A stretch of DNA of 64,000 nt, taken from positions 28,458,001 through 28,522,000 of the forward strand of contig CM114272.1 of assembly GCA_050084515.1 (NCBI GenBank), in the 5' to 3' direction. Under the pieces are notes generated by a model. That model ran no database searches, was not told the DNA's origin, and saw only the letters and a list, made by a program, of their open reading frames with translations. Positions 10,537 to 21,699 of the stretch are shown here, one piece after another (within the stretch, counting starts at the first letter, position 1; each line of letters starts with the position of its first letter). This DNA is from Blasia pusilla. Its lineage: Eukaryota > Marchantiophyta > Marchantiopsida > Blasiales. Made by a program: the position numbers and the translations under genes.

Positions 10537-10800
10537 CTATGTCGCCCTTGCATCAAGATCGGCGACCATGTTTTCCTCGACTATGGCAATAGACCCAATC
10601 TCTAACGTAGAGTCTACAGCCTTTGCCAGACGAGCACTTGTCGTCTCTTTCCCCAACCCAATGCGCGCTACCTTTTTTTCTTCTTGTAGCATCAATGGTA
10701 ACAAAAACTCAAGGATAACAACCCCGATAGCTACCCGAATCACCTCTCTAAAAAATGTACAAACATCTTGAATGTCTAATGAAAGAGAACCTCTCATCAC
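10537..10800 (-). CDS. Possible uncharacterised exon
   Basis: An 87-residue open frame on the same strand as the neighbouring exons, containing a hydrophobic segment (VIRVAIGVVILEFLLPLML) that could be a membrane helix or buried strand. No domain is recognised. It is kept only because it lies in line with the exons at 9897-10376 and 11129-11497; it may be chance. Confidence 0.25.
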   Translation of the reverse strand: MMRGSLSLDIQDVCTFFREVIRVAIGVVILEFLLPLMLQEEKKVARIGLGKETTSARLAKAVDSTLEIGSIAIVEENMVADLDARAT

Positions 10801-11128
10801 TAGCTCTTAGAAATTGGAGGGAAGAGTTTAAACTCCCAAATTCAGTTCGGCTTGGTAAATGACGGATTGAGTAACATCCACATGAAAGTTCTCTTCATTA
10901 TCCGCGTCTAAAAGGTGCAACACCAAGAACGTATCACTAGCAACAATCCTACATCCAATCAAGCGCATTCCACCTAAAATTACGCTCTCCTTCCCTACAA
11001 GTTTGACATTCAGTCTTATTTGGACACCCCTTGTACAGCCGATATTCTAAAGTTCATCCCATAAGCCCAAACAATCGGCTTTATGGAGTTGAAATTGAAA
11101 GGCACTCTTCGGTTGCGGATCAAAGCGC

Positions 11129-11497
11129 CTAGAATCTTTTTTTGGGTAAGAATATGCTTCTTAACCATGATTGTAGACCAAAAAAATTTACTGCAACACG
11201 AAAATTTGTAAGCAATGCGTTAAACACAGGAAAGAAAACCCATTTCTTAATACCAAAAACCCAAGAATCAAGCAATATCGTATTCATGATAAATCCATTT
11301 AGTGCGAGCATATGTAGACGTGAATTAACCTTGGTGAATTGGAAAGTAGAGATCTGCACAACCTCAAGAATTTCGGAACTCGGTCCCTTGGGCACTTGTT
11401 GCTCTAGTCTACGGTGGAGTTCAATGAGCTGAATATTTTGACACCGGGGGTCCATTGACACCACTAGATTCAATCCGAACTCCTGATTCAGAAACAT
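11129..11497 (-). CDS. Possible uncharacterised exon near the 5' end of the minus-strand gene
   Basis: A 122-residue open frame beginning MFLNQEFGLNLVVSMD. It contains an amphipathic segment (IQLIELHRRLEQQV) and a hydrophobic second half. No family is recognised. Strand and position fit the upstream part of the decayed minus-strand gene. Homology to copy B is not seen here. Confidence 0.25.
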   Translation of the reverse strand: MFLNQEFGLNLVVSMDPRCQNIQLIELHRRLEQQVPKGPSSEILEVVQISTFQFTKVNSRLHMLALNGFIMNTILLDSWVFGIKKWVFFPVFNALLTNFRVAVNFFGLQSWLRSIFLPKKRF

Positions 11498-11499
11498 AT

Positions 11500-13084
11500 C
11501 ACTGAACGTCCTTCCGTTTCTCTTGCGAATCTAGGAATTGATACTAAAACTTACAACAATGACGTCCCAACACCTGATTGAACCCAACAAGGATGACGTC
11601 CACCTTGGTCTAAAACTCACTGTCCGAAAGAGGAGGAAATTTGACAACAACATGATTTTGTTACAATATTCCTTACCCTAATATACGTTCCAATCTACTC
11701 TCGCGATTCAATCAAACTTCCATTTTAGGTATAGTTCTAGCATACATTTACCCGCCAAAACTATATAGGCTTGCGTGGCTACAATAGAGTACATTTGTAG
11801 GAAATTGCAGAACTATTCCCTCCAAACCTCTACCAGTCGAAACATGAAATAGTGAACGGTAGTAATTCTTCATGATTGGTTCTTTGTCCACACTACAAAC
11901 AACTTAGCACAATGCCGAAGGGGTACTACGTTTGAATTGCCATGACGTCAGTAGCGGTGATACCTTCTGAAGGGGTACTAAGTCTAAAGGGTTTCCAAGT
12001 GTGAAAAGCTACAAGGATGGAGCATTACCATGTCCGAGAGGGTACTACGTCTGGATACTTACCACATCAAAAAGTCTACTATGTCTGAAATGTTAACACG
12101 TCTTGACGGAGCGTTCCAACATTTGAAGGGATACTACGTTCGAACGACAATCCTCCAACATTTGAAGGGATACCATTACCACGTTAGGCTTTTGACGGCT
12201 TGCAATAGGATCTCAAGTCCATACTTGAATGAACATGGCAGATTATAATTTGCGTGGTTCTCAGGTGTAGTATCGTAGATCTTAAAATACTAACCGTTGC
12301 GTCTGGTATCCAAATAGCATGAGCCAATCCCTTTAATGAAATTAAATATACTTTCAGGAAGAAACCCACACGTTAGAGGCTAAGTATTGCGGCCTTTGAC
12401 GTTCCTCCTTCTCCTTGTCCCTCCACCATTATCTACTTAAGTAAGATGGGACAAAAGGAGAGAATCTTACACTATGAATGTAGTAGACAAATAGACTAGT
12501 GACCTAACTCCTCGAAAAGCATGGCTAGCCTGTTGCAAAACCCATTCCAAACTAAAACTCAATAAGGTGGTTGGAGGCGTCCACGTCGCAATTGCACTGT
12601 GACAACCTCACTCGAATCAGCCCAAGTTTCGATACCAAATCTATAGTTCCCAATGACTTTGCTAGCCTCTACAAGGACTACATAAGAATTAGAACTGTAG
12701 ATCTAGTTCCCAAAATATAAACTCATTCCAACCCATTTAGCAATTGGAACTCTAGTTCCAAAAGAACAAGCTGGCCTTGGTCGGTCGGGAGTGCCTAAGA
12801 ATCGGAACTTTAGGTCTACTTAAACAAATGATAACTGAATCCAACTCCCTAAACTATTTTTTTAACTCTCCATATAGGGTGTCAATCAAAAGTGTACTTG
12901 CAAACCCTAAAACCTAAACATTGACAAGCACAACACTTCTAGAAATGATAGAACGACCAAAATACCTTCACGAAGGGCACTTAGGAATCAGCTGTGCATG
13001 ATATCTCCCGCCTCGCAATAAAAGCCAAACATTCAATTGCACCAGAAGTATGGATCTTGGATCAATTTGATAGCCCTAAATCCA
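11500..13084. other. Intergenic DNA with short TACTACGT-type repeats
   Basis: No gene is recognised. Between about 11915 and 12180 short units of the type GAAGGGxTACTACGTxTGAA recur six to eight times with irregular spacing. From 12640 onward GGAACTCTAGTTCC-type palindromes reappear (for example 12748-12761), leading into the 151-bp array. Confidence 0.45.
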
Positions 13085-14560
13085 TAAATGAATGAATACC
13101 TAAACCAGTGCTTTCAGAACTGGAGTTCCCAAATCCAATCGCTGGCCTTTGTGCCTTCTACCTCACAATGGGAACTATGGATCCAGTTCTCAAAAAGAGA
13201 AGGAGGATCAATCGGAACTCAGGTTTTGATTCCAGACTCGACAATTAATCGAGTCCGAACGGGTGCTTTTGGAAGTGTAGTTCCCAAATGAGATTGCGGG
13301 CCTCCTTATCGGATTCCTCAATATCGGAACTAGAGATCCAGTTCTCGAAATGAGAAGGAGGATCAATCTAAACTCAGGTTCCGGTTCTTGACATGAAAAC
13401 CGAGCCCGAACGGGGGCGTCCAAAGTTGTAGGTCCCAAATGAGATTGCGGGCCTCCTTCCCAACTTCCACACCATCAAAAATAGAGATCCACTTCTCGAA
13501 ATCAGAAGGAGGATGAATCGAAACTCAGGTTCCGGTTCCAATCATGACCATTGAGCCCCGATGGGTGCTTTCAGAACTGTAGTTCCCAAATGAGACTGCC
13601 GTTCTTCTTTTCGGCTTTCTCACCATTGGAACTCTACATCCAGCTCTCAAAATTAGAAGGAGGATCAATCGGAACTCAGTTCCGGTTCCATAGATGAGAG
13701 TCCATCCCTGAACAAGGTCTTTTGGAACTCTAGTTCCCAAATCAAATCGCCGGCCTCTTTCCTTACTACCTCACCATCGAAACTCTATATCTCGTTCTCG
13801 AAATAAGAAGGATGCTCAATCAAAACTAAGGTTCCAGTTCTAGAGACGGAAGTCCCTACCTAAACGAGGGCTCTCGGAGCCGTAGTTCCCAAATCAAATT
13901 TCCAGCCTCTTTCCTTACAACCTCACCATCGGAACTCTAGTTCCACTTCTCGAAATGAGAAGGAGGATCAATCAGAACATAGATTCTGGTTCTAGAGACG
14001 TGAGTCCCTACCTAAATGAGGGCTTTCGAAACTGTGGTTCCCAAATCAAATCGCTGGCCTCGTTCCTTACTACCTCACCATCGAAACTCTAGATCTAGTT
14101 CTCGAAATGAGAAGGAGGATCAATCAAAACTCAGGCCCCAATCAGGGCTAAACATCAGAGCCCGATTGGCTGCTTTTGAAACTCTAAGTGTCAGAATTAG
14201 AGATTCCGCTCTCAAAATGAGAAGAAGGATCAATCGCAACTCAAGTTTTGGTTCGTGCCACGACAACTGAGCCCAAACGGGGGCGTTCGGAGTTGTAGTG
14301 GCAAAATGAGATTGCAGGCCTCCTTCCGGGCTTCCACACCATGGGAACTAGGGATCCACTTCTCAAAATGAGAAGGAGGATGAATCAAAACTCAAGTTCT
14401 TGTTCCAGACACGACCACTCAGCCTGAATGAATGCTTTCAAAATTTTAGTTCCCAAATGAGGTGACCGTCCTCCTTCCTATCTTCCTCACCATTGGAACT
14501 CTACATCTAGCTCTCAAAATTAGAAGGAGGATCAATCGGAACTCAGGTTCCGATGTCGTG
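13085..14560. repeat. Tandem array, 151-bp unit, about ten copies
   Basis: The anchor AGGAGGATCAATC (with variants) lies at 13201, 13356, 13507, 13658, 13809, 13961, 14113, 14223, 14374 and 14525. Steps are 151-155 bp except for one shortened unit of 110 bp. Each unit also has TTCCCAAAT, a purine-rich AAATGAGAAGGAGG block and one or two GGAACTCnnGTTCC palindromes. The monomer length is close to one nucleosome repeat, as in many plant satellites. Copies are clearly diverged. Short frames across it are repeat products. Confidence 0.8.
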
Positions 14561-15551
14561 TTGAGAGCATTTCTTCGAGTAAGGGCAAACCTTGTAGTTG
14601 CAGCAGACGTGGTTGATGCAAGTCGAACTCTATAAGAATTTCTCCTTTTTTAGAACAAAATTATTATGTAAACCCTCCATTCTCTCACGACAAGAATCAC
14701 GAAAGATAGTGCCAAGGCAATCACTTCTTCATAACATGGAACCCCGAAATTCCTAACTATAAAGTCCCTGTAAACTTCTTTACCTTTGTACACAAGAAAA
14801 ATATCACAACTAGTTTTAAACCTATTGATGTCCATGGAGAGCTATATAAGGACAAACAAAGTGCAATCCGATGTCCTTCGTACGTGACTATAGGAAGAAT
14901 CACCGGAGTTAGAGATTGCATAACTTCGTTCATGAACGCGTCCCCAAAGTGATAAACTAGAGAATTTTGAAGTGGTATGGGTTAAGGAAAGGAAAATCCG
15001 GCAGAACTCGTGCGCCAACCCTATTTATACTTGACAAACATCCTTTATTCTCCTCTAGAATGAGATTTGGCGGAGTTGTTCTCCCAAGAGCTGTAATCCA
15101 CTCTCATTGGGAAAATAACAAGCCAAACCATCCTCTATTTCTAGTATGACTAAACTCATCTAAGGTGACAAGTCTCTCATCTCCATGCATACCACACTCT
15201 AGAAACCTCTTGAAGACCAAGGTCAAGTTACTCTTCCAAGAAGGGTAATCCACTCTCATTGGAAGAGCAAGCAAACCCAAAGCCATACACTCAAGAGTGA
15301 CACAAGAGACTCAATATGTGAAGTACAAGGTGAGGAACCCTTGAAGGTCCCTCTTCTTTATATACTCACAAGGGATCCACAAGAGTACAAAATAGGATTA
15401 ATCTTATCTTGTGCCACATGGCTTCCTCTCAAGGCTTAGCTAATCACATTTTGACATAAGTAGATAGCTTCTTATCTCTTCCAAAATATCTTCTTTTACT
15501 CCCTTCATATCTTCCAAACTACCCCACCTATCCTAGTCACCAACCAAGACT
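14561..15551. other. Intergenic DNA before gypsy element 1
   Basis: No gene is recognised. A phrase containing ATCCACTCTCATTGG occurs twice about 150 bp apart (near 15097 and 15249), indicating an old local duplication. Confidence 0.35.
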
Positions 15552-15583
15552 AACTGTTCTTTGAGTGCACTCAAAGAACAGTT
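15552..15583. repeat. Perfect 32-bp palindrome at the 5' end of gypsy element 1
   Basis: AACTGTTCTTTGAGTG is followed directly by its exact complement CACTCAAAGAACAGTT. The right half is the beginning of the recognisable 5' LTR remnant; the left half is flanking DNA that mirrors it. The 3' LTR keeps only the right half (near 25255-25273), so the mirrored half arose at the 5' terminus of this copy. Confidence 0.85.
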
Positions 15584-15734
15584 GGTTTTTTGAGTTGAGC
15601 CTATTGCGTTGGAAGTTAGCCTTGGTAGTGAGTAGAGCTCTTGGCTATGGTGGTTCCCGCAAGCTTCAACCCGGATTCTTCCATCATGGAGTGGATTTGG
15701 CTTGATTTTATATGATTCTATACGTATTTTATGA
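15563..15734 (+). repeat. 5' LTR remnant of gypsy element 1
   Basis: This segment matches the last ~172 bp of the 3' LTR (25255-25427), with shared blocks such as GAGCTCTTGGCTATGGTGG and ATGATTCTATACGT. The first ~280 bp of the LTR are absent here. Its left edge lies within the 32-bp palindrome. Confidence 0.75.
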
Positions 15735-16969
15735 CAATAGGTCTTTCACGGATTTCACTCAAAGAACTAGAGTAGCTTCGATTGTGGATCAGTAGGATCT
15801 GGTTAGGGCTGATTGTGTACTCAACCATGGATGTTCGTGGCTTGTGGCCTATGTTGGAGGTAGGAATCTGGTGCGTGGTTGGTTGCGAAAGAAGCGCCTT
15901 GCTTAGAGCTTTCCAATGCGCTTTAGATCGCCGGATTTTGTCAAGGGAGTTGGAAGTTATCAAGGTTTTGAGGCTTCGAGGCAACTCGTGGTAGCTCAGG
16001 GCGAGTGGGCGTGAGAGGCGGAGTAAGGAGCAAGGAGCAAGCAAGAAAGCTTGCTTGCTTGGGCGTGAGGCAGTTTTTGTGAGTTGAGTGTTGCATTACT
16101 AGTCACCCATCTTTGGGCTATTCTGCCTGGAAGACGCTTAACTATTGAGTTCTTAACTATGCAAGTGTACACACTGGTGTAGCTCATTTGGTGCTGTTCG
16201 GAGATGAGTTAGGCATTTTATGCATCTCGGGTTTTTGGTTGATGAACCTCTAGCGCATAGTATGGTGTAGCCTCTCCATACAGGTGATATTTTCACGTGC
16301 TGCGAGTGCGACTAGCACGTCATTGACCAGCGGCGGAGTAGCTATTGCGTTAGAATTATTTGGTGGGTTCTGTGGATTCAGGGGGCGCCACGTTTGGTGG
16401 ATTGTGTTACCTTGATTTCCATTTGCGATTGGAGGATTGTCGTTGGACTTCCTATGTTTGGATCCCCTCCATCATTACTTCTTGCTTGCGCGCCCATTGT
16501 TAGGGTTGACGCTGATTTCCAGAATAGTGTTACTCCTGTGTGCTACCGGTAGTGAGGCTGGACTGATGACCAGTAGACCGTGGGAGGCTTCTTGTGGTGA
16601 TGACAGGTTAGGTTACCTACACCCATAGCTAGTAGAGCTAGAATAGTACAGCGACATTGACGTCACTTGGTTCCTTAGTGGTAGTAATTTGGTGATGGTG
16701 CGGCATCGGCATTGGTCATCACGGAGCTGTCTGGTGGTGTAGTTGGGGACCGTGGTGCGGATAGTGGTGGTTTTAAACGGAGTGGATTGAGGTATCGGCT
16801 ACCTTTTTCACTTTTGACGGTTGATGAAGAGGAGGACGAGGGTGTTCCAAACACCGAGTCTTCTACGTTGTTATCGAGTGTTGCAGCTCCATTGATTTGG
16901 GACATGGACGGGATATATGGGGCCATGAAGGGCCCATGATGATACTCGGGTGCACTCGGCACCATTGAG

Positions 16970-18127
16970 TTGGAGGACTTCATTCAAGAGTTTGATACGT
17001 GGTGTGATATGCAGATGTTGCGGAACGCCACGTTGTTTACACCCTTCTTGGCTTGGAAGGGGTTGTTTCAGCACTTAGAAGGACCACCCATGGATGATTA
17101 CCATGAATTTAGGAAGGACCATGTTGCTGAGATTGAGGTGTGGAGACAATATTGGTCTCCACGCTATGTGTCTATCACGTATGGTGGTGTTGGTAGTAGT
17201 GCTCCTACTATGCCAGCCAGCCTGATGTTGAGTGGTACGAGTACGAGCCGGAGTGGGGGTACCAGTGGAGGTACCAGTGGGGGTACTAGTGGAGGTACTA
17301 GTGCCCCATCATCGTTCAGCCCGGTTGTAGAGTTCTTTAAGAGGTTGAAGAAGACCTATCAAGGAGTGAAGACTGAGAAGTTGAGGAGTCTTCAAGAATT
17401 TGAGCGAAAGACTGGCGAGAGTCTTCGTGAGGCATACACTTGTATGCGACGCTTGATTTCAGTTACCCAAGGTGTGATTGAGGCTCAAGCAGTCCTGTTT
17501 GGGTATGGGATCTTGGACAGAGAGTTGCGCCGCAGGATACGTGATGCTACTCTTATGAGTGATGATTCACCCACATTGACCCATGTGTTTGCTCTATCTG
17601 AGAAGATTGAGCTTAACATGGTGGAGGAGAGAGTGGTGACATCCGCATTCACTACGGATACAACTACTACTTCTTGTGTTCAGCAGTCCACCTCACAGTC
17701 TCGTAGTAGTGGTGGTGGTAGTAGTAGTGGGAGTCATGGGGGGTACACACGACCTCAATCACGTCCTAGAGGGACACTTGCGCGGAGACCATTGCCTTCA
17801 TTTGCTGCCCCGTAGCAAGGACAGTCATGTTGGACATGTGGAGGTGATCATGTTAGGAGGTTTTGTCCCCAAGAGGATGGGAAACGGACTTTGGAGGATG
17901 GGCCTCAATCGGCCCCAACTCAGTGTGATCATTGGGGGAGACTAGGTCATCCTCGAGAGCGTTGCTTTGATCTTCATCCAGAGTTGAGATCAGGCCGCGG
18001 CCATGGTGGAGTAGCTCCGAGAGGCCGAGGTGGTAGAGGTGGTAGGGGTGGTAGAGGTGGACTAGTGGTTGGAGAGCCTATGGTGGCTACCCCTACCACT
18101 ACGACAGTCACTATGGTGCCAGATTGA
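16970..18127 (+). pseudogene. Gag of gypsy element 1 with two zinc knuckles
   Basis: The 281-residue frame 16970-17815 contains a retrotransposon Gag core (residues about 117-220; VVEFFKRLKKTYQGVKTEKL, then ESLREAYTCMRRLI), preceded by a Gly/Ser/Thr repeat linker. Directly after the stop at 17813, in the same frame, comes CWTCGGDHVRRFC, a complete CX2CX4HX4C knuckle. Further on (about 17922) comes CDHWGRLGHPRERC, in which the second Cys is Trp. A Gly/Arg-rich tail follows (18010-18060). Gag packages element RNA in the cytoplasmic particle. The start is uncertain, because related sequence upstream (16700-16940) is out of frame by an indel. Element 2 has the same Gag at 36261-37091. Confidence 0.75.
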
Positions 18128-18366
18128 GCGATTGGAGCGGTTGGCTACTATGGCTCGTATCCAAAGATAGATCAGGTTCGGGAGCAGGGGCTTCCACCTC
18201 TTATGGAGGGGATGATCTCTCTTATATGGCGAGTGCAGCACAAGTTGAGGCATCAGCTGCAGTTACGAGAGGAGCCACTCGAGCGTCAGAGCCACGTGGT
18301 GCTATTGTGGAGTTGGACCCACAGAGGGGTGAGGCTGGGAGGCAGGCTAGGTTTCCCTAGTCATTC

Positions 18367-19011
18367 TTGTTGTCCGAGGTGCTTCGGATTCCATCCATGG
18401 TTCCTACGCAGCCTATTGAGCCTACGGTGGGGACTGAGGCATCTACATCGCGTGTAGTAGACACGGATGCAGCATCCAGTGCAATATTGCGGATGGCAAC
18501 TTCAATATTGGGATCCCCATTGTTTTCGGCCACGGAGCTGATGGCTTTAGGAGTTGACTTAGCTCCTGTATTTCAGCTAGCAGCCACGTTGTGTGAACGT
18601 GGGGTTGTTATTGCTACACATGCTGAGGTGGATGAGGGTGTTCCGGTGGAGCGACCCTCTATGTCAGGTGTAGCATTGAGTACCAGTGCTACTTGGCAGG
18701 TAGCAACGGCGAAGACGGATGCATTACTAGCCCGGCCAGCCATTGATCGTGAGTGGCTTACAACTGGTGTATGTATGTTGGACAACCGTAGTGGGATATT
18801 CCGATTGGTGAGTCCTAGAGGACAGGTGTATAGACCAGATAGAGTCTTGCTAGACTCTGGTGCCCAACCTTTGATGTTGGGGAAGGCGGCATGTATTGGT
18901 TTGGGTATTCGGAGGTCAAAGGTTGAGCCTTGCCCATTCGAGATTCAAACATCACTTGGAGGAGCCAATGATAGGTCTCAATTCATGATACGAGAGAAGT
19001 TGTCAGTATAG
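18367..19011 (+). pseudogene. Protease region of gypsy element 1
   Basis: The 214-residue frame ends with VLLDSGAQPLMLGKAACIGL, the D-S-G active site of a retroviral-type aspartic protease (about residues 161-180). The ~150 residues before it are conserved in element 2 (LxAxLCERGV and a VSPRGxxYxxxRVLLDSGA run), suggesting a lineage-specific linker. The stop at 19009 interrupts a polyprotein that resumes with SYDVLVGG and YPMGFxxDY (19075-19130), also conserved in element 2. The protease would release Gag, methyltransferase, RT and integrase. Confidence 0.7.
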
Positions 19012-19584
19012 TTGAGACCAGCTCATGCGATTGATAGCTCCCGGTTAGGAGTACCTACAGTGGTCACATTAGCCGAGTCGTATGATGTACTAGTTGGAGG
19101 AGCAATATTGTACCCGATGGGTTTCAGATGGACTACTGGACTGAGACAGCGTCTTATAGACCTGGTTGGCAGTCCGGGGATGGACGTATGAGCCAGGTTC
19201 CTGTGAGATTTATTTATGGGGTTCGACTAGGAGGGTGTTCCCTAACAGTGTTAGCATCTCTGGCTGGTTTTTGTGGAGTAGTCACTTGGCCAGGACACTT
19301 GTTGGAGGGTAACGTTTGTGCTATGGATTCTCCTGTACATGAGCAGGTAGAGGAGGTCCTTAGTTATGCAGTAGTGGTATCCTCATCGTTGGATGTGCCA
19401 CTTTGGAGTTCTTTTGGTGGGATTAGCAAGTTGCAGGCGGTATTCTGTCACTACGGCAGAGGCGATCGCCTAGTGCAAGAGGCTTGGTGTGAGGTTGTTA
19501 TACCTCACGAGGAAGAGGAGGCCCCATGGCGGACTCCTACTTCTGGTCCAGTTGGGTTATCCCCTTTGGATACTATACCCATTT

Positions 19585-20846
19585 TCAGTGATTTCGTCAC
19601 TTTCTGTTCTCTCACATGGTATCAGAGTAGTAGGTTTTCCAATATTTTGTATCTAGCGATCTAGTGTGTTTGCACAAAATCTTGAGAGATGGTTACTTCT
19701 TCGTGAGTTCGTGCTTACCCTCCTCCGTTGGGTGAAGGGAAGTTAGATGGGTCTAACTATACGTTGTGGAAGTTCAAAATGAGAACTTTCCTCGAATCAT
19801 TTGAGATCTGGGAAACGGCCACAGGGGTCGATTCAAATCCATAAGCTAGTTTGAGTTCTGCATGTTCATCTTCATCTTGGGATATTGATCCTGTTGTATT
19901 GTTGGCATGGAGACGCAGAAACGCTGATGCTCTATATGCGATTATCACGAATGTAACTGATTTTGTCATGACTCTCATTCAACATACAACCATTGCTGTT
20001 GAGGCGTGGAACATTTTGAAGAATTAGTATGAAATGAGGAATGAGACTCAGATTCAGAATCTGGAGAATGAGCTTATGTCCGAGAAATTTTCAGAAGGAG
20101 AAAGCGCGGAGCAATTTTTGACAAGGATCAAGAATCTTCAAGATCAGATGGCGTCCGTAGGAATTTCAAAGTCGAGCAAAGATTTGGCACGTCGGTGCTT
20201 AAGGATTTTTCCTCCAAGGTATGACAATTTGGTCACTGCACTCAATACTCAAGTAAGGCCCACGCCGCTTACTTTTGAACAATTTAGTGCAATGTTGGTA
20301 GAAGAGGAAATGCGCTTCAAAGCAAGAGAGGGAAGTGATGCACCATTTACTGCCTACATACAGAGAGGTAGAAATCAAAATTACAGCTCAAATGTCAAGA
20401 AGAAATTTCCAAGAAAAGCCTTCAAATGCTTTTATTGTGGTAAGCTAGGTCATCTTATCAAAGATTATAGAAAGAGGAGTCAGGATGAGAAGAACGGTTG
20501 TTTAAGACCTAAGAAGGAGTCTGGAAATTCTGTAGAACTAGGAGAACATGAAGTAGATGCTTGGGTAGCAATAGAAGAGTTTTGCACACAGGCAGAACAT
20601 TCCACTAAGTCAAAGAGTGAAGATGCATGGGTGCTCGATAGTGGAGCATCTAGGCATATGACCAATCATAAGGATTGGTATAGCTTCTTACTGACCTCTC
20701 TACAGAGCCCATCATTGTTCCTGTTGGGAATAATGCAAAGTGCCCTGTAGAAGGGAAAGGCACAATTTCTTTAGTCTCACAAAAAGGAGATGAAAAGAAG
20801 TTAACTGATGTACTGTACGTACCAGAGTTGAAGCGAAATTTGATTT
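19585..20846 (+). mobile_element. Copia LTR-end/PBS/gag/protease fragment replacing part of the methyltransferase region
   Basis: Gypsy sequence stops near 19585, after a block that element 2 also has (TTGGATACxAxACCCATT). What follows is the end of a copia LTR (…TCTCTCACA, ends 19616), the primer-binding site TGGTATCAGAG complementary to initiator tRNA-Met (19617 on), copia Gag and the start of protease. Gypsy resumes near 20846. Compared with element 2, about 375 bp of gypsy (39045-39420) are missing and replaced by 1.26 kb of copia. There is no second copia LTR. The LTR end matches the end of the solo LTR at 54001-54386, so it is the same copia family. Confidence 0.8.
19689..20750 (+). pseudogene. 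Copia Gag and protease start
   Basis: After ATG at 19689 come the copia Gag N-terminal motifs LDGSNYTLWKFKM, then the UBN2-type core (from 20034; ENELMSEKFSEGESAEQFL, RIKNLQDQMA). At residues 132-145 of the 20034 frame is a zinc knuckle CFYCGKLGHLIKDY, whose last Cys is Tyr. At residues 199-210 is the protease site WVLDSGASRHMT. The frame ends at 20750, but LYVPELKRNLIWL, the copia element box after protease, is still readable at 20815-20845, where it fuses in frame to the gypsy methyltransferase. Stops near 19705, 19843 and 20026 kill the N-terminal part. Confidence 0.8.
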
Positions 20847-21691
20847 GGTTACGCGTGTTACGACATCTTCAGGTTCATCAGGCAAGTGCTCCAGCTTATA
20901 TTCTAGAGAATGTTCCATTGTTGGGTGACATTCGGACCTGGATGATGGTGAGTGTTCATGAGGTGCGGTCTTGGATTGGACCAACGGCGTTGTTGGATGC
21001 AACGCGAGTTGGCTCGCGCGCACATTGTCCACGCTTGTGGTGGACAAACTTGTTGCCTAGGGAGGTTCTACGTCGAGCATATGATGCAGTGCAGTGGGAT
21101 CCTTGCCTTACAATGGATAGTATCTTGGATACTGGGCGACTTTCTCAGGTGGTGAGGGTTATTGATCGGTCACCCATGGCAGTGGTGAACCGTGTGGGCC
21201 AGCCTAGGATCGCACTACCCACATTTGTGAGTTTTCCCTCGTCACATGCCTACAGGGAAGGTGGTCCCGGGCTTGTATGGGATTCTCATGTGCGACAGTT
21301 GGTGGAGCCTAACGTTGATGAGAGAGAGCGTGCGATGGGATTTTTCTATGGTGTGACAGCAGTTGCTTCCATTTCTGAGGCTTCACGACGTCATATGTTG
21401 GGTCAGGCCATGGACCTGAATTGTTTGACTTGGATTTTGAGTCTTGGTATGGCCGAGCAGCGTCGACTCCGGACTATGTTTGTGGGTCTTCTACCCCTTG
21501 TGATGAGCTCGATGGCTACCGAGACGGTAGAGGCATCGGCTGGGGGAGAGGAGAGTAGTATTTTGCATCCTTGGAGTAAATGGGATGTAATGGCTGGGCA
21601 TGTGGAGTTGGTTGCTCATGCTGGTGGAGGAGTTATTTGCTCAGATGATGGTGTAGCTAAGGGTGTACCATCTTGTGAGGGTGTTGCGTAG
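20847..21691 (+). pseudogene. C5 DNA methyltransferase domain, C-terminal part (gypsy element 1)
   Basis: The open frame carries, in order, AYILENVPLLG (motif VI, ENV at 20906-20914), GSRAHCPRLWWTNL (motif VIII with R-x-R type residues, from 21011), a target-recognition-like region with DRSPMAVVNRVGQPR, ERERAMGF (21320-21343) and LGQAMDLNCLTWIL (motifs IX/X, 21398-21439). Motifs I and IV, which bind S-adenosylmethionine and hold the catalytic Cys, are lost to the copia replacement, so this copy cannot methylate DNA. The counterpart in element 2 shows the missing motifs. After the domain the frame runs ~80 residues toward RT. The start codon reported by a frame search (20828) belongs to copia sequence. 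Confidence 0.8.
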
Positions 21692-21699
21692 CAGCCAAT

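Noticed and set aside
13085-14560. CRISPR-like array
   Set aside because: The whole 151-bp unit is repeated with no unique spacers, and the sequence is clearly from a plant nucleus.
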